Part shown: one piece after another, positions 8,312 through 16,788 of the stretch
Layout: each line of letters opens with the position of its first letter
Numbering within the stretch: position 1 is the first letter of the stretch
Source of the DNA: a virus
Reading direction: 5' to 3' (one strand)
IMG/VR virus record: IMGVR_UViG_3300032224_000160
Coordinates: 1 to 33,590 of that record
Length of the DNA: 33,590 nucleotides
Program-made: the position numbers and the translations under genes
The notes under the pieces: generated by a model
What the model was told of the DNA's origin: nothing
The model's database searches: none
The model's input: the letters and a program-made list of their open reading frames with translations, nothing else

Positions 8312-8908
8312 ATGAATCCAAAAGAAGCATTAAAACAAATACGAGCAATATTTGAAGATATGCCACAAGTAGTTGAGCCTGTTGCACCTGTTACTCCTGA
8401 AGTAACTAAAGTACAAATGGCTGAATACTCTTTAGCAGATGGAACTAAAGTTCAAATTTCTGAATTAAAGATTGGTGGTATGGTTCAAATGGCTGATGGT
8501 ACTCCTGCTCCAATGGGAGAATATCAATTAATGGATGGTACATCTATCCAAGTTGATGAAATGGGAGCAATCATAGAAATCGCATCTCCAAAAGAAGATG
8601 CAGTAGTAGAAGAGCCTGTTGCACCTGCTGCACCTGTAGCACCTGCACAAGATACTCAAGCTATGGCTGAAGCATTAAAGGCTGAATTTGCAGAGCAAAA
8701 AAGCCAATTAGAAATAAAGATTACTGAATTAGAGAGCAAAGTAAAACAAGGGTTTGCACAAGTAGCTGAATTAGTAGAAGCACTTTCAAATACTCCAACT
8801 GCAGAGCCTACTCAAAAGTCAGCAAATGCTTTTCAATCATATGTATCTAGCAACGATACAAAATATGAAAGATTACAAAAATATAGAAATGCAATTTTAA
8901 ACAAATAA
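8312..8908 (+). CDS. capsid scaffold protein
   Basis: This 198-residue acidic, low-complexity protein lies between protease and major capsid protein. Residues 1-15 form a helix, followed by a Pro/Val/Glu linker. Two or three degenerate short repeats follow (EYSLADGTKVQISE, EYQLMDGTSIQVDE). A second Ala/Pro linker (about 100-112) leads to a coiled coil (about 115-160). The C-terminus is basic and helical (YERLQKYRNAILNK), as expected for a scaffold that contacts capsid subunits. It would be degraded by the protease upstream. Assignment rests on composition and synteny. Confidence 0.75.
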   Translation: MNPKEALKQIRAIFEDMPQVVEPVAPVTPEVTKVQMAEYSLADGTKVQISELKIGGMVQMADGTPAPMGEYQLMDGTSIQVDEMGAIIEIASPKEDAVVEEPVAPAAPVAPAQDTQAMAEALKAEFAEQKSQLEIKITELESKVKQGFAQVAELVEALSNTPTAEPTQKSANAFQSYVSSNDTKYERLQKYRNAILNK

Positions 8909-8919
8909 ATTTATAAACA

Positions 8920-9870
8920 ATGTCATTTTCAATTAGTTCATTAACAAATTACACTAAAGAGAACGAAGCACAATTAGTTACTTCTTCTGTTTTAGGTGCA
9001 AAAACTGCTGCTCTTATTAAGAGTGCAGGTAATGTAATGGTTGGTGTTAAATCAGCACAAACTATCAACATTATGGATACAGATGCTTTCTTCCAAGCAG
9101 GTGGTACTTGCGGATGGAATGCAAGTGGTACAACTTCTTTTACTCAAAGAACTGTAACAGTAGGTAAAATCAAAGTACAAGAATCTTTATGTCCTAAGTC
9201 TTTAGAAGCTAAATACTTACAAAAGGCTTTACCAACAGGTTCAACTTATGATTCAATTCCTTTTGAGCAAGATTTCACAGATAGAAAAGCTAAAACTATT
9301 GCTGCTCAATTAGAAACTGCAATATGGCAAGGAGATACTGCTTCTGCTAATGGTAACTTAAACAAGTTTGATGGTTTAATCAAATTGATTGGTGCTGCAA
9401 GTGGTGTAGTTGATGCGAATGTATCAGGATTTATTTCAGGTGCGCCTTTGACTTCTATTACTGCAGCAAATGTAGTTTCATTATTTGATGGTGTCTATAA
9501 AGCAATTCCTGCTAAAGTAGTATCTGCTGATGATATGACTATTTTCTGTGGTGTTGATACTTTCAGAACTTACACTATTGCATTGAAGAATGCAAATATG
9601 TTCCAATATTCATTTGATGGTAAAGCTGATAGTGAATTCGTATTACCAGGGACTTCAATCAAAGTTGTAGCAGTTAATGGCTTAAATGCTACTAATGATG
9701 TTTACGCAATGCGTTTAAGCAACTTGTTCTTAGGTACAGATTTATTGAACGAAGAAGAGAAATTTGACATCTTCTTTGCAAAAGAGGCTGATGAAGTTCG
9801 TTTTGCAGCAGAATTCAAAATGGGTGTGAATATCGCATTCCCTGATGAAGTTGTAAAAGTGAATATCTAA
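8920..9870 (+). CDS. major capsid protein
   Basis: This 316-residue protein forms the capsid shell. It follows scaffold by 11 bases. Features fitting an HK97-fold capsid protein include a helical N-arm (SLTNYTKENEAQLVTSSVLG), a long helix around TDRKAKTIAAQLETAIWQGD (about 127-146), a spine region with LNKFDGLIKLIG, and a C-terminal beta segment (FDIFFAKEADEVRFAAEFKM). Codon use is the most host-like in the window, with more GCT, GGT and TTC, consistent with high expression. A strong hairpin terminator follows the stop. Confidence 0.85.
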   Translation: MSFSISSLTNYTKENEAQLVTSSVLGAKTAALIKSAGNVMVGVKSAQTINIMDTDAFFQAGGTCGWNASGTTSFTQRTVTVGKIKVQESLCPKSLEAKYLQKALPTGSTYDSIPFEQDFTDRKAKTIAAQLETAIWQGDTASANGNLNKFDGLIKLIGAASGVVDANVSGFISGAPLTSITAANVVSLFDGVYKAIPAKVVSADDMTIFCGVDTFRTYTIALKNANMFQYSFDGKADSEFVLPGTSIKVVAVNGLNATNDVYAMRLSNLFLGTDLLNEEEKFDIFFAKEADEVRFAAEFKMGVNIAFPDEVVKVNI

Positions 9871-9877
9871 ATAATAA

Positions 9878-9905
9878 GGGGAGTTGAAATATACTCCCCA
9901 TTTTT
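9878..9905 (+). terminator. intrinsic terminator after the capsid gene
   Basis: A perfect 7-bp stem GGGGAGT (9878-9884) / ACTCCCC (9893-9899) with an 8-base loop is followed by ATTTTTAAT. It lies 8 bases after the capsid stop. Partial termination here could set the capsid-to-tail-protein ratio. Confidence 0.8.
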
Positions 9906-9926
9906 AATATTATAAAATAAACAAAA

Positions 9927-10445
9927 ATGGCGTGTGCATTAACACAGGGATATACCCTAGATTGTCGTGATTCCTTAGGTGGAATTACTGAAGTTTATTT
10001 TATTGCAAGTTCAGATGTCGCATCTATTACCGAAGCAAGTGGAGTTATTAGTGCAATCACTAAATCTTCAGGTAAGAGATTCTATAAATACGAATTAGTT
10101 AAAGGTACTTCAATGTTTACTGAAACAGTAGCAGCGAATGTACAGAATGGTACTTTGTATTATACAACTGAATTAACAATAATTTTAAATAAGTTACAAG
10201 CAAATACAAGAAATGAAATTCTTTTATTAGCTCAAAATAGATTGAATGCTGTTGCAAAAGATAGCAATGGTAAATTTTGGTATCTTGGTAAAACAAGAAC
10301 TTTAGATTTAACAGGTGGTAGTGCTGCAACAGGAACTGCTGAAGGAGATAGAAATGGTTACACTTTAACTTTTAGTGGAGCAGAACCTGCTTTATGCCCT
10401 GAAGTAAGTAGTTCTATTATAACTTCTTTAACAACTGCAGGATAG
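9927..10445 (+). CDS. major tail (tube) protein
   Basis: This 172-residue beta-rich protein begins MACALTQGYTLDCRDSLGG. It contains a central helix segment (LNKLQANTRNEILLLAQNRL) and late strands (YTLTFSGAEPALCPEVSSS), a pattern I recognise in major tail proteins of Bacteroidetes siphoviruses. It follows the capsid gene, is preceded and followed by terminators, and is therefore a strongly expressed single-gene unit. The ATG at 9927 has the A-rich leader AATAAACAAAA. The tube would be built from hexamer rings of this protein around the tape measure. Confidence 0.75.
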   Translation: MACALTQGYTLDCRDSLGGITEVYFIASSDVASITEASGVISAITKSSGKRFYKYELVKGTSMFTETVAANVQNGTLYYTTELTIILNKLQANTRNEILLLAQNRLNAVAKDSNGKFWYLGKTRTLDLTGGSAATGTAEGDRNGYTLTFSGAEPALCPEVSSSIITSLTTAG

Positions 10446-10469
10446 TTTGTAGTTTTTTCATAGTTAGTT

Positions 10470-10503
10470 CCCCTGCCTAGTTCTCTAGGTGGGGGTTTTT
10501 TTT
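10470..10503 (+). terminator. intrinsic terminator after the major tail gene
   Basis: CCCC (10470-10473) and CCTAG (10476-10480) pair with CTAGG (10485-10489) and GGGG (10491-10494) around a TTCT loop, with a small internal loop. An eight-T tract (10496-10503) follows. It is the clearest terminator in the window. Confidence 0.85.
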
Positions 10504-10506
10504 ATC

Positions 10507-10528
10507 CGTATATATTCGTAGATATACG
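10507..10528 (+). repeat. inverted repeat CGTATAT/ATATACG
   Basis: Perfect 7-bp arms CGTATAT (10507-10513) and ATATACG (10522-10528) flank 8 bases. It lies just after the terminator in a 151-base gap between genes and may be a protein-binding site for the next transcription unit. The rest of the gap (10529-10596) is AT-rich with a TTTG at 10562 and TATATTTG at 10589, but their spacing (23) and closeness to the ATG make a promoter doubtful. Confidence 0.45.
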
Positions 10529-10596
10529 CATATAAGTCAAGTTATAACATTACTAACCTATTTTGAAAACATTCATATAATTGCTATTTATATTTG

Positions 10597-10971
10597 ATGA
10601 TACATTTAACTAAAGGCGAAACAAATATTATTGTAATGACATTAACTGAAAAGCAGTTATTGACTAACCCTAATTATTTATTTGTATTTACAAATAGAAG
10701 TAGTAATTGTGAGGTAAAGTTTATCAAATTAAATGCTACTGATACAAGTTTGTACAAGAATAGGTACAATGAATTTAGTATTGTAACAAATACATATTTT
10801 AAAAATCAATTAGAAGGGCAATACACCTATGAAGTTTACGAACAGGCTAGTAGTACCAATTTAGATATAACAGGCTTAAACAAGCTAGAAACAGGCATTA
10901 TGTGGCTTTCAGGTTCTACCTTGACATATAATACATATACAACAACAGACACTTATACAATTAGACAATGA
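10597..10971 (+). CDS. structural protein, BppU-N-terminal-like
   Basis: This 124-residue protein starts at ATG 10597 (MIHLTKGETNIIVMTLTEK); a TTG one codon upstream is less likely. Seen: NYLFVFTNRSSNCEVKFIKL in the middle, then YTYEVYEQASSTNLD and a late ETGIMWLSGSTLTYNTY. This beta-sandwich pattern recurs in Bacteroidetes phages next to portal or fibre genes and resembles the N-terminal domain of BppU-type baseplate proteins. Its stop overlaps the portal start by 4 bases, so the pair is translationally coupled. Confidence 0.55.
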   Translation: MIHLTKGETNIIVMTLTEKQLLTNPNYLFVFTNRSSNCEVKFIKLNATDTSLYKNRYNEFSIVTNTYFKNQLEGQYTYEVYEQASSTNLDITGLNKLETGIMWLSGSTLTYNTYTTTDTYTIRQ

Positions 10972-12950
10972 TAGATTTAAGAGTATTAACATTCGCAGAA
11001 GCTAGACAACCTGAATTCAAAGAGAAGAAAGGTATTGATGGTGGCTACATTAAATATGGGGAAAACAATGATTATCCTGAATACATAGTAGATTTATATA
11101 ATAAGTCATCTAAGCATAGTGCAATCATTAAAAGTAAGGTTCACTACATTACAGGTAATGGTTGGTCAGGTGAGCCTGATGCTCAATCTTTTATAGACAA
11201 AGCAAATAGGGTTGAATCTTTAAACGATTTAACTAGAAAAGTTTCTTTAGATGTAGAGATATTTGGTGGTGCTTATTTAGAAATCATTTGGGATTTAGCA
11301 GGCAATCTTGCAGAAATATGGCATTGTGATTATGTCAAGATTAGAACTAATAAAGATAATACGCAGTATTGGTATAAAGAGGATTGGAAAGATAATAAGG
11401 TTAAGCCTGAAGTAATTGCTGCATTTAATCCTAAACAACCAACAGGTAAGCAAATTCTGTACATAAAAGAGTACAGACCTAATATTGGTATTTATGGATT
11501 GCCTTCATATTTTGCTGCATTAAATTATATAGAATCAGATATTGAAGTATCTAAGCATATCTTAGGAAATGCACAAACAGGGTTTTCTGCTAGTAAACTT
11601 ATTACTTTACCAAATGGTGAACCTAATGATGAAGAGAAGCGCAATGTAGATAATAGATTAAGAAAGACTTATAGTGGTGCAGATGGTAAGAAATATATGA
11701 TTGCTTTTGTCAATGATATATCTAGGAAGCCTGTCGTAGATGATTTAGGTACAAGTGATTTAACTAAAGAAGATTTTGGTAGAGTAGATGAATTAATTCA
11801 AACTAATATCTTTAGTGGGCATCAAGTTACTACTCCTTCCATTATGGGTATTGCTGAAGCAGGTAAGTTAGGTAGCAGAACAGAGATGCGTGATGGTTAC
11901 GAGATATTTAAAAACACTTATGTAAATGCTAAACAAATGCATTTAGAAAGTGTATTTAATATGTTAGCTAAATTTAAAGGTGTTACAAGTGAAATTAAGA
12001 TTATACCTACAGAACCTGTTGGTATTGAATTCAGTGAGCAAACAATAGTTTCTGTTGCTCCTAAAGAATGGATATTAGAGAAGATTGGTATTGATATGAC
12101 AAAATATGCACCTGCTATTGATACTGCTGCACCTACACAGGGATTGTCTGTTAATGAGCATATAAAGGGATTAAAAGGTCGTGAATGGCAGAATATGCAG
12201 CGCATAATTCGTGAATTTACTAAAGGTAAAATTAATAGAGAACAGGCTTCTGCAATGCTTAAAACAGGATATGCTTTAAGTGATGAGGAAGTTAATACTT
12301 GGTTAGGTTCTGAAGAATTAGATGCACAATTTGCAGCACAAGATTTTAGTGTATTCTATGAGTTTGGTGAGAATAAAGATTCTTTTAATATTTGGAAAAC
12401 AAGTAAAAGATTTAGTGATGATGCGGACTATTATATGTTTGCAGATGTTAACCAATTGGAATCAGATATACTTGACCAAATTTCTAAACAAAAGGATATT
12501 ACTCCTGAAGTATTAGCAGATGTTTTAGATGAAAATGTTAATACAATCAATACTATTTTAAAGGATTTAGAAGATAGAAAAATTTTGAAGGTTAAAGAAA
12601 CTAAAATAGGAAAAGGGATAGATAGTAACATTGTTGTATCAAGAGAATTAACACAACCATTAAGTAAGACTGTTGGAGATGTAAAACCACAGACTACTGA
12701 AATTATGGTTCGTTTTTCTTATGAATGGATTGAAGGATTTAATGATACAGATAAAAAAACAAGCCGACCATTTTGTGTTGCTTTATTAGATGCAAAAAAG
12801 CTATATAGTAGAAGTGATATAGAAATGATGAGTGCTAGATTAGGCTATTCTGTATGGGATAGAAAAGGTGGTTGGTGGAATGATAATGGAACGATAAGTG
12901 AATCTTGTCGCCATCAATGGAAAACAAATATAGTTACAAGAAAAAAATAA
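10968..12950 (+). CDS. portal protein with C-terminal winged-helix and Cys/His extension
   Basis: This 660-residue protein combines three parts. Residues 1 to about 370 are portal-like: GYIKYGENNDYPEYIVDLY (27-45), SAIIKSKVHYITGNGW (51-66), DVEIFGGAYLEIIWD (95-109), and a long helix near 300-335. Residues about 380-475 resemble the extended C-terminal region of some portals. Residues about 496-545 look like a winged helix (ESDILDQISKQ...VNTINTILKDLEDRKILKV). Residues about 580-660 form a separate module with SRPFC (Cys603), YSRSDIEMMSARLGYSVWDR and CRHQW (Cys647, His649). That last module recurs, as I recall, in Bacteroidetes phage head proteins and could be a minor-head domain. The portal call is firm in class, less so in domain limits. 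Confidence 0.75.
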   Translation: MIDLRVLTFAEARQPEFKEKKGIDGGYIKYGENNDYPEYIVDLYNKSSKHSAIIKSKVHYITGNGWSGEPDAQSFIDKANRVESLNDLTRKVSLDVEIFGGAYLEIIWDLAGNLAEIWHCDYVKIRTNKDNTQYWYKEDWKDNKVKPEVIAAFNPKQPTGKQILYIKEYRPNIGIYGLPSYFAALNYIESDIEVSKHILGNAQTGFSASKLITLPNGEPNDEEKRNVDNRLRKTYSGADGKKYMIAFVNDISRKPVVDDLGTSDLTKEDFGRVDELIQTNIFSGHQVTTPSIMGIAEAGKLGSRTEMRDGYEIFKNTYVNAKQMHLESVFNMLAKFKGVTSEIKIIPTEPVGIEFSEQTIVSVAPKEWILEKIGIDMTKYAPAIDTAAPTQGLSVNEHIKGLKGREWQNMQRIIREFTKGKINREQASAMLKTGYALSDEEVNTWLGSEELDAQFAAQDFSVFYEFGENKDSFNIWKTSKRFSDDADYYMFADVNQLESDILDQISKQKDITPEVLADVLDENVNTINTILKDLEDRKILKVKETKIGKGIDSNIVVSRELTQPLSKTVGDVKPQTTEIMVRFSYEWIEGFNDTDKKTSRPFCVALLDAKKLYSRSDIEMMSARLGYSVWDRKGGWWNDNGTISESCRHQWKTNIVTRKK

Positions 12951-12953
12951 GAA

Positions 12954-13526
12954 ATGTCATTAAATACATTATTCATATCAGTACAAAGTATCAAAGATAG
13001 AACAGGTTTACACGCTAATGTAGATGAGAAATTAGTATTGCCTGAAATTAAGACTGCTCAAGATATGTATATATTACCTGCATTGGGTAGTACTTTATAT
13101 AATAGATTACAAGATGGTGTAAATAATTGCACCTTAAATATGGATGAACAGGCTTTACTAGATAACTATGTAGCTGATTGCCTTATTTATTATGTAATGA
13201 GTGAACTACCAATGGGGTTATCATATCAATTTTATAATAAAGGTTTATTAAGAAAGTCAGGTGATAATACAGAAAACCCATCAATGCAGGATATGATTGA
13301 TGTAGCAAATAGATATAGAACTAGAGCAGAGTTTTATAAACAAAGATTGATTAAATATCTAAGACAAAATAATACTACATTCCCTGAATATTTAAACTTT
13401 ACAAGTGGTATTGACACAATAGTACCTGACTTAGAAGGTTATACTTCATCACTATATTTAGAAGATGATAGTTGCTATGAGAATAAAAACTTAGAAAAAA
13501 AATATCAGGGTAAAATAGGATGTTAA
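12954..13526 (+). CDS. head-tail connector protein (DUF6712-like)
   Basis: This 190-residue helical protein has LHANVDEKLVLPEIKTAQDM (19-38), then YILPALGSTLYNRLQ, and later helices with FYKQRLIKYLRQNN. The 'NVD--LVLPEIKTAQ--YI-PALGS-LY--L' pattern is that of the DUF6712 group and gp6-type connectors that bind below the portal. It starts 3 bases after the portal stop. Context and pattern both support a neck role. Confidence 0.65.
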   Translation: MSLNTLFISVQSIKDRTGLHANVDEKLVLPEIKTAQDMYILPALGSTLYNRLQDGVNNCTLNMDEQALLDNYVADCLIYYVMSELPMGLSYQFYNKGLLRKSGDNTENPSMQDMIDVANRYRTRAEFYKQRLIKYLRQNNTTFPEYLNFTSGIDTIVPDLEGYTSSLYLEDDSCYENKNLEKKYQGKIGC

Positions 13527-13527
13527 C

Positions 13528-13656
13528 ATGAGTAAAGAAGCAAACATTAAAAATCAAAATAAGCTAAAAGTTTATTTAGAAAAAATAAAAAAGAATGACC
13601 TTAAACCAAATAGTAAAACAAATAACAACATTCGGAAACAATCACGAGCAAATTAA
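13528..13656 (+). CDS. possible 42-residue basic peptide
   Basis: ATG 13528, one base after the preceding stop, opens a 42-codon frame rich in Lys and Asn (MSKEANIKNQNKLKVYLEKI). It overlaps the first 62 bases of the next gene in another frame. It fills an otherwise empty 68-base gap, but composition alone could arise from AT-rich leader sequence. I keep it as a weak candidate. Confidence 0.3.
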   Translation: MSKEANIKNQNKLKVYLEKIKKNDLKPNSKTNNNIRKQSRAN

Positions 13657-14017
13657 GTTCGTGTATTTCGGTGATGTTTGGGAGAGATTAAGTAACGGAG
13701 AAGTTACTTATCCTGCTATGTTTTTTACTTTAATTGATGCACAAATACTAGCTAAACAAATCCAATATAATTTTTCTATCTATGTAATGGATAGGATGTT
13801 AATGGAAGAAACAAACGAAACAGATGTACTAAGTGATATGACTTTAATAGGTCAAGATATAGTGGCTAATCTTAGAAGTCCTGAATACAATTGGATAGCT
13901 AGTGATAATATGCCAATGTCATTTTATACGGAATCAGACCCTGATTATTTAGCAGGTGTTAAAATAGATATCTCATTAACATTATCTTCATTAAACGATA
14001 CTTGTCAAATACCTTAA
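13595..14017 (+). CDS. putative tail terminator / neck protein
   Basis: This 140-residue protein reads MTLNQIVKQITTFGNNHEQI, then YFGDVWERLSNGEVTYPAMF, then FSIYVMDRMLMEETNETDVL. It ends DTCQIP. This conserved pattern is familiar from neck-module genes of Bacteroidetes siphoviruses, in the position where the tail terminator or completion protein usually sits. It follows the connector and ends one base before the first fibre. Its precise role is inferred. Confidence 0.55.
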   Translation: MTLNQIVKQITTFGNNHEQIKFVYFGDVWERLSNGEVTYPAMFFTLIDAQILAKQIQYNFSIYVMDRMLMEETNETDVLSDMTLIGQDIVANLRSPEYNWIASDNMPMSFYTESDPDYLAGVKIDISLTLSSLNDTCQIP

Positions 14018-14018
14018 T

Positions 14019-16418
14019 ATGCAAAGTAAAAAAATAAATGAATTAGCAACTAATTTAACACCTTCAATTAATGATTTAACTGTAGTTGGTGATTCTACAA
14101 CAGGTCAATTAAAAAAGATTGCTTTATCACAAATTGCAGGATTGTTTGGCTCTTCAGGTACAGTTTCATCTATTGCAACTACTGCTCCATTAACAGGTGG
14201 AACTATTACAACAAGTGGTACATTAGGTATAACACAAGCTACAACATCTACTAATGGTTATTTAAGTTCAACGGATTGGAATATATTTAACGGAAAACAA
14301 GCTGCATTAAGTGGAACAGGATTTATAAAGATTAGTGGAACTACAATCAGTTATGATAATAGCTCTTATTATTTAGCATCTAATCCAAATTCTTTTATTA
14401 CTTTAAGTTCTTTAAGTGGCAATTCAGGAATAAGTTATAACAATACAACAGGTGTTATAACATCTACTATTACACAATATACAGATGCATTAGCTAGAGC
14501 ATCTTTAAGTTTTTTAGCAGGTAATGCATCATATAATTCTACAACAGGTGTTATAACTATTCCTACTAATAATACACAATTAACTAATGGTTCTAACTAT
14601 ATTGTTCTAAGTTCATTAAGTTTTGCTGCAGGTTCAGGAGCATATAATAATACCACAGGTGTTATAACAATACCCACAAATAATAATCAGATTACTAATG
14701 GTTCTAATTATATTACTTTAGGTTCTTTAAGTGCTACAAGTCCTATTTTTTACAATAGTACAACAGGAGTAATAAGTTCACAAGCAGCAAGTGCAAGTCA
14801 AAATGGTTATTTAACATCAACAGATTGGACTACATTTAATTCTAAAGGAAGTGGAAGTGTTACATCTGTTGCAATGTCAGTTCCAACAGGACTTTCAATT
14901 ACTGGTTCTCCAATTACAACAAGTGGAACTTTAGCAGTTACTTTTACTGCTGGTTATTCTATTCCAACAAATGCATCTCAAACAACTTGGGATACGGCTT
15001 ATACAAATAGAATTACAAGTTTAACAGTTACAGGTTCTTCAGGTTCAGCTACTTTAGTTTCTAATGTTTTAAATATACCTACTTATACTTTAGCAGGATT
15101 AGGTGGACAGCCTTTAGCTACTAATTTAACTTCTTTAGCAGGTTTAAGTTATGTTTCATCTTCTTTTGTTAAAATGACTGCTGCAGGAACTTTTGCTTTA
15201 GATACAAGCGTTTATTATTTAGCTTCTAATCCTAGCGGATTTACTTCTAATGTTGGTACTGTTACTTCGGTAACTGGAACTGCTCCTGTGGTATCTAGTG
15301 GAGGAACAACTCCTGCTATTTCAATGGCTGCTGCTAGTACATCAGTAAGTGGATATTTAAGTTCTACAGATTGGAATACTTTTAATAACAAACAAAATAC
15401 AATTTCTTTAACTGCTAGTAGGGCAGTTAATACAGGAACTAGTGGTCAATTAGTAGCAAATGTAACTACTGCAACAGAACTTGCATATTTAAGTGGTGTT
15501 ACTTCAAATGTTCAAACGCAATTAGATTCAAAATATTCTGCATCTAATCCTTCAGGATATATTACAGGTATTTCATCAGCTAATGTAACAAGTGCATTAG
15601 GTTATACTCCATATAATTCTTCAAATCCTGCAGGTTATATTACATCAGGTAGTTTAGGAGCATATTTACCTTTAAGTGGTGGAACAATTTCAGGTAATTT
15701 AACTGTAAATGGTTCTACTAATACACCGTTTAGAGTAACTTCTACAGAACCTGTTGTTCAAATAGTATCAAATGGTGCTACAAATGTTGCTATATTAGCA
15801 ATGTATCCATCAACAGGTTATGATGCTGCAATAGGTAATTTTAATGGAGGTGCTACAAATATAATGGCTAGTAGTGTAAGAGTAGGTCAATTTAGACTTA
15901 CAACAGTTGACTTTGGTGGGTCTAAAGATTTACAAATAGGTACTGCAGAAAATGCTGCAAATCAAGGTTCTATAAGTATGTATGGTTCTACATATGGAAA
16001 TGGTTATGAAGGAAGATTAATATGTCTAAATAGTGATGGTAATACTCACTTTTTACATAGAAATAATGCTACAAATTTTACAGATATTGGTTATTGGAAT
16101 AATAATGGAATATATATATCTTATTATGGTTCTTATTCTGATATTAGATTAAAAGATGTTATTGAAACTAATCCTGATATTAATTTAGATGGATTAGATT
16201 TAATTAAATATACTTTTAAAAACAATCCTTCATTAATAAGATATGGATATTCAGCACAACAAGTACAATCTATTTTACCTGATTTAGTTTCATTAAATAA
16301 ACAAATAGATGGTAATGATGAAGATACTACTTTAATGCTAAATTATAATGATTTATATGCTATAAAAATAGCTGCATTAGAAAAAAGAATTTTACAATTA
16401 GAAAATAAATTAAAATAA
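14019..16418 (+). CDS. tail fibre with C-terminal S74 intramolecular chaperone
   Basis: This 799-residue host-recognition fibre has an N-terminal attachment region (MQSKKINELATNLTPSINDL). A long Ser/Thr/Gly/Asn-rich shaft follows with repeated NGYLSSTDWNIFNGKQ-type units (about residue 79 and several more copies) and YNSTTGVITIPTNN units. The tip region starts near 560. The last 97 residues are a peptidase S74 chaperone: YSDIRLKDVI (Ser707, Asp708, Lys712), YGYSAQQVQSILPDLV and a final coiled coil (IKIAALEKRILQLENKLK). Such domains trimerise the fibre and then cleave themselves off at the Ser. Shaft units are shared with the second fibre downstream. Confidence 0.85.
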   Translation: MQSKKINELATNLTPSINDLTVVGDSTTGQLKKIALSQIAGLFGSSGTVSSIATTAPLTGGTITTSGTLGITQATTSTNGYLSSTDWNIFNGKQAALSGTGFIKISGTTISYDNSSYYLASNPNSFITLSSLSGNSGISYNNTTGVITSTITQYTDALARASLSFLAGNASYNSTTGVITIPTNNTQLTNGSNYIVLSSLSFAAGSGAYNNTTGVITIPTNNNQITNGSNYITLGSLSATSPIFYNSTTGVISSQAASASQNGYLTSTDWTTFNSKGSGSVTSVAMSVPTGLSITGSPITTSGTLAVTFTAGYSIPTNASQTTWDTAYTNRITSLTVTGSSGSATLVSNVLNIPTYTLAGLGGQPLATNLTSLAGLSYVSSSFVKMTAAGTFALDTSVYYLASNPSGFTSNVGTVTSVTGTAPVVSSGGTTPAISMAAASTSVSGYLSSTDWNTFNNKQNTISLTASRAVNTGTSGQLVANVTTATELAYLSGVTSNVQTQLDSKYSASNPSGYITGISSANVTSALGYTPYNSSNPAGYITSGSLGAYLPLSGGTISGNLTVNGSTNTPFRVTSTEPVVQIVSNGATNVAILAMYPSTGYDAAIGNFNGGATNIMASSVRVGQFRLTTVDFGGSKDLQIGTAENAANQGSISMYGSTYGNGYEGRLICLNSDGNTHFLHRNNATNFTDIGYWNNNGIYISYYGSYSDIRLKDVIETNPDINLDGLDLIKYTFKNNPSLIRYGYSAQQVQSILPDLVSLNKQIDGNDEDTTLMLNYNDLYAIKIAALEKRILQLENKLK

Positions 16419-16419
16419 T

Positions 16420-16788
16420 ATGTCTTGTTCAACAACAACTGCAGATTTAAGACCTGCGCAATATAATGTCCAAATATGGAGAAATGATACTTGGGCGCAG
16501 GTATTTGCTATAACTTCAAATAATATAGCAGTAAATTTATCAGGTAGTACAATTACTATTCAGGTAAGAAAGACTGCAAGTGCTACAAGTATTGATTTAA
16601 CTTTGTCAACTGCTGATAGTTCAATAAGCATTGGTGGTGCTAGTAACAATCAAATTACTTTAAACAAGAAGGTTACTATTGCTGCAGGAAGCTATTTATA
16701 TGATATGAACGTAGCTTTTCCTAGTGGGGAAGTAAAAACATATGTTTGGGGTACTTTTTTTGTTCAAGAAGATATAACTAAAATCTAA
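16420..16788 (+). CDS. fibre/baseplate accessory protein, BppU-N-like
   Basis: This 122-residue beta-rich protein contains NVQIWRNDTWAQVFAI, then VNLSGSTITIQVRKTA, then GSYLYDMNVAFPSGEVKTYV. It ends GTFFVQEDITKI. The 'W-R-DTW---F-I ... NLSGSTI-IQVRK ... YDM-V--PSGEV-TY--G-F-V--DIT' pattern matches the N-terminal domain of BppU-type baseplate and fibre-upper proteins. It lies between the two fibre genes and shares a base with the second. A role in attaching or spacing fibres is likely. Confidence 0.65.
   Translation: MSCSTTTADLRPAQYNVQIWRNDTWAQVFAITSNNIAVNLSGSTITIQVRKTASATSIDLTLSTADSSISIGGASNNQITLNKKVTIAAGSYLYDMNVAFPSGEVKTYVWGTFFVQEDITKI

Noticed and set aside
10562-10596. TTTG plus TATATTTG as a promoter for the gene at 10597
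   Set aside because: The spacer is 23 bases and the -7 box touches the ATG, so transcription would start within the gene.
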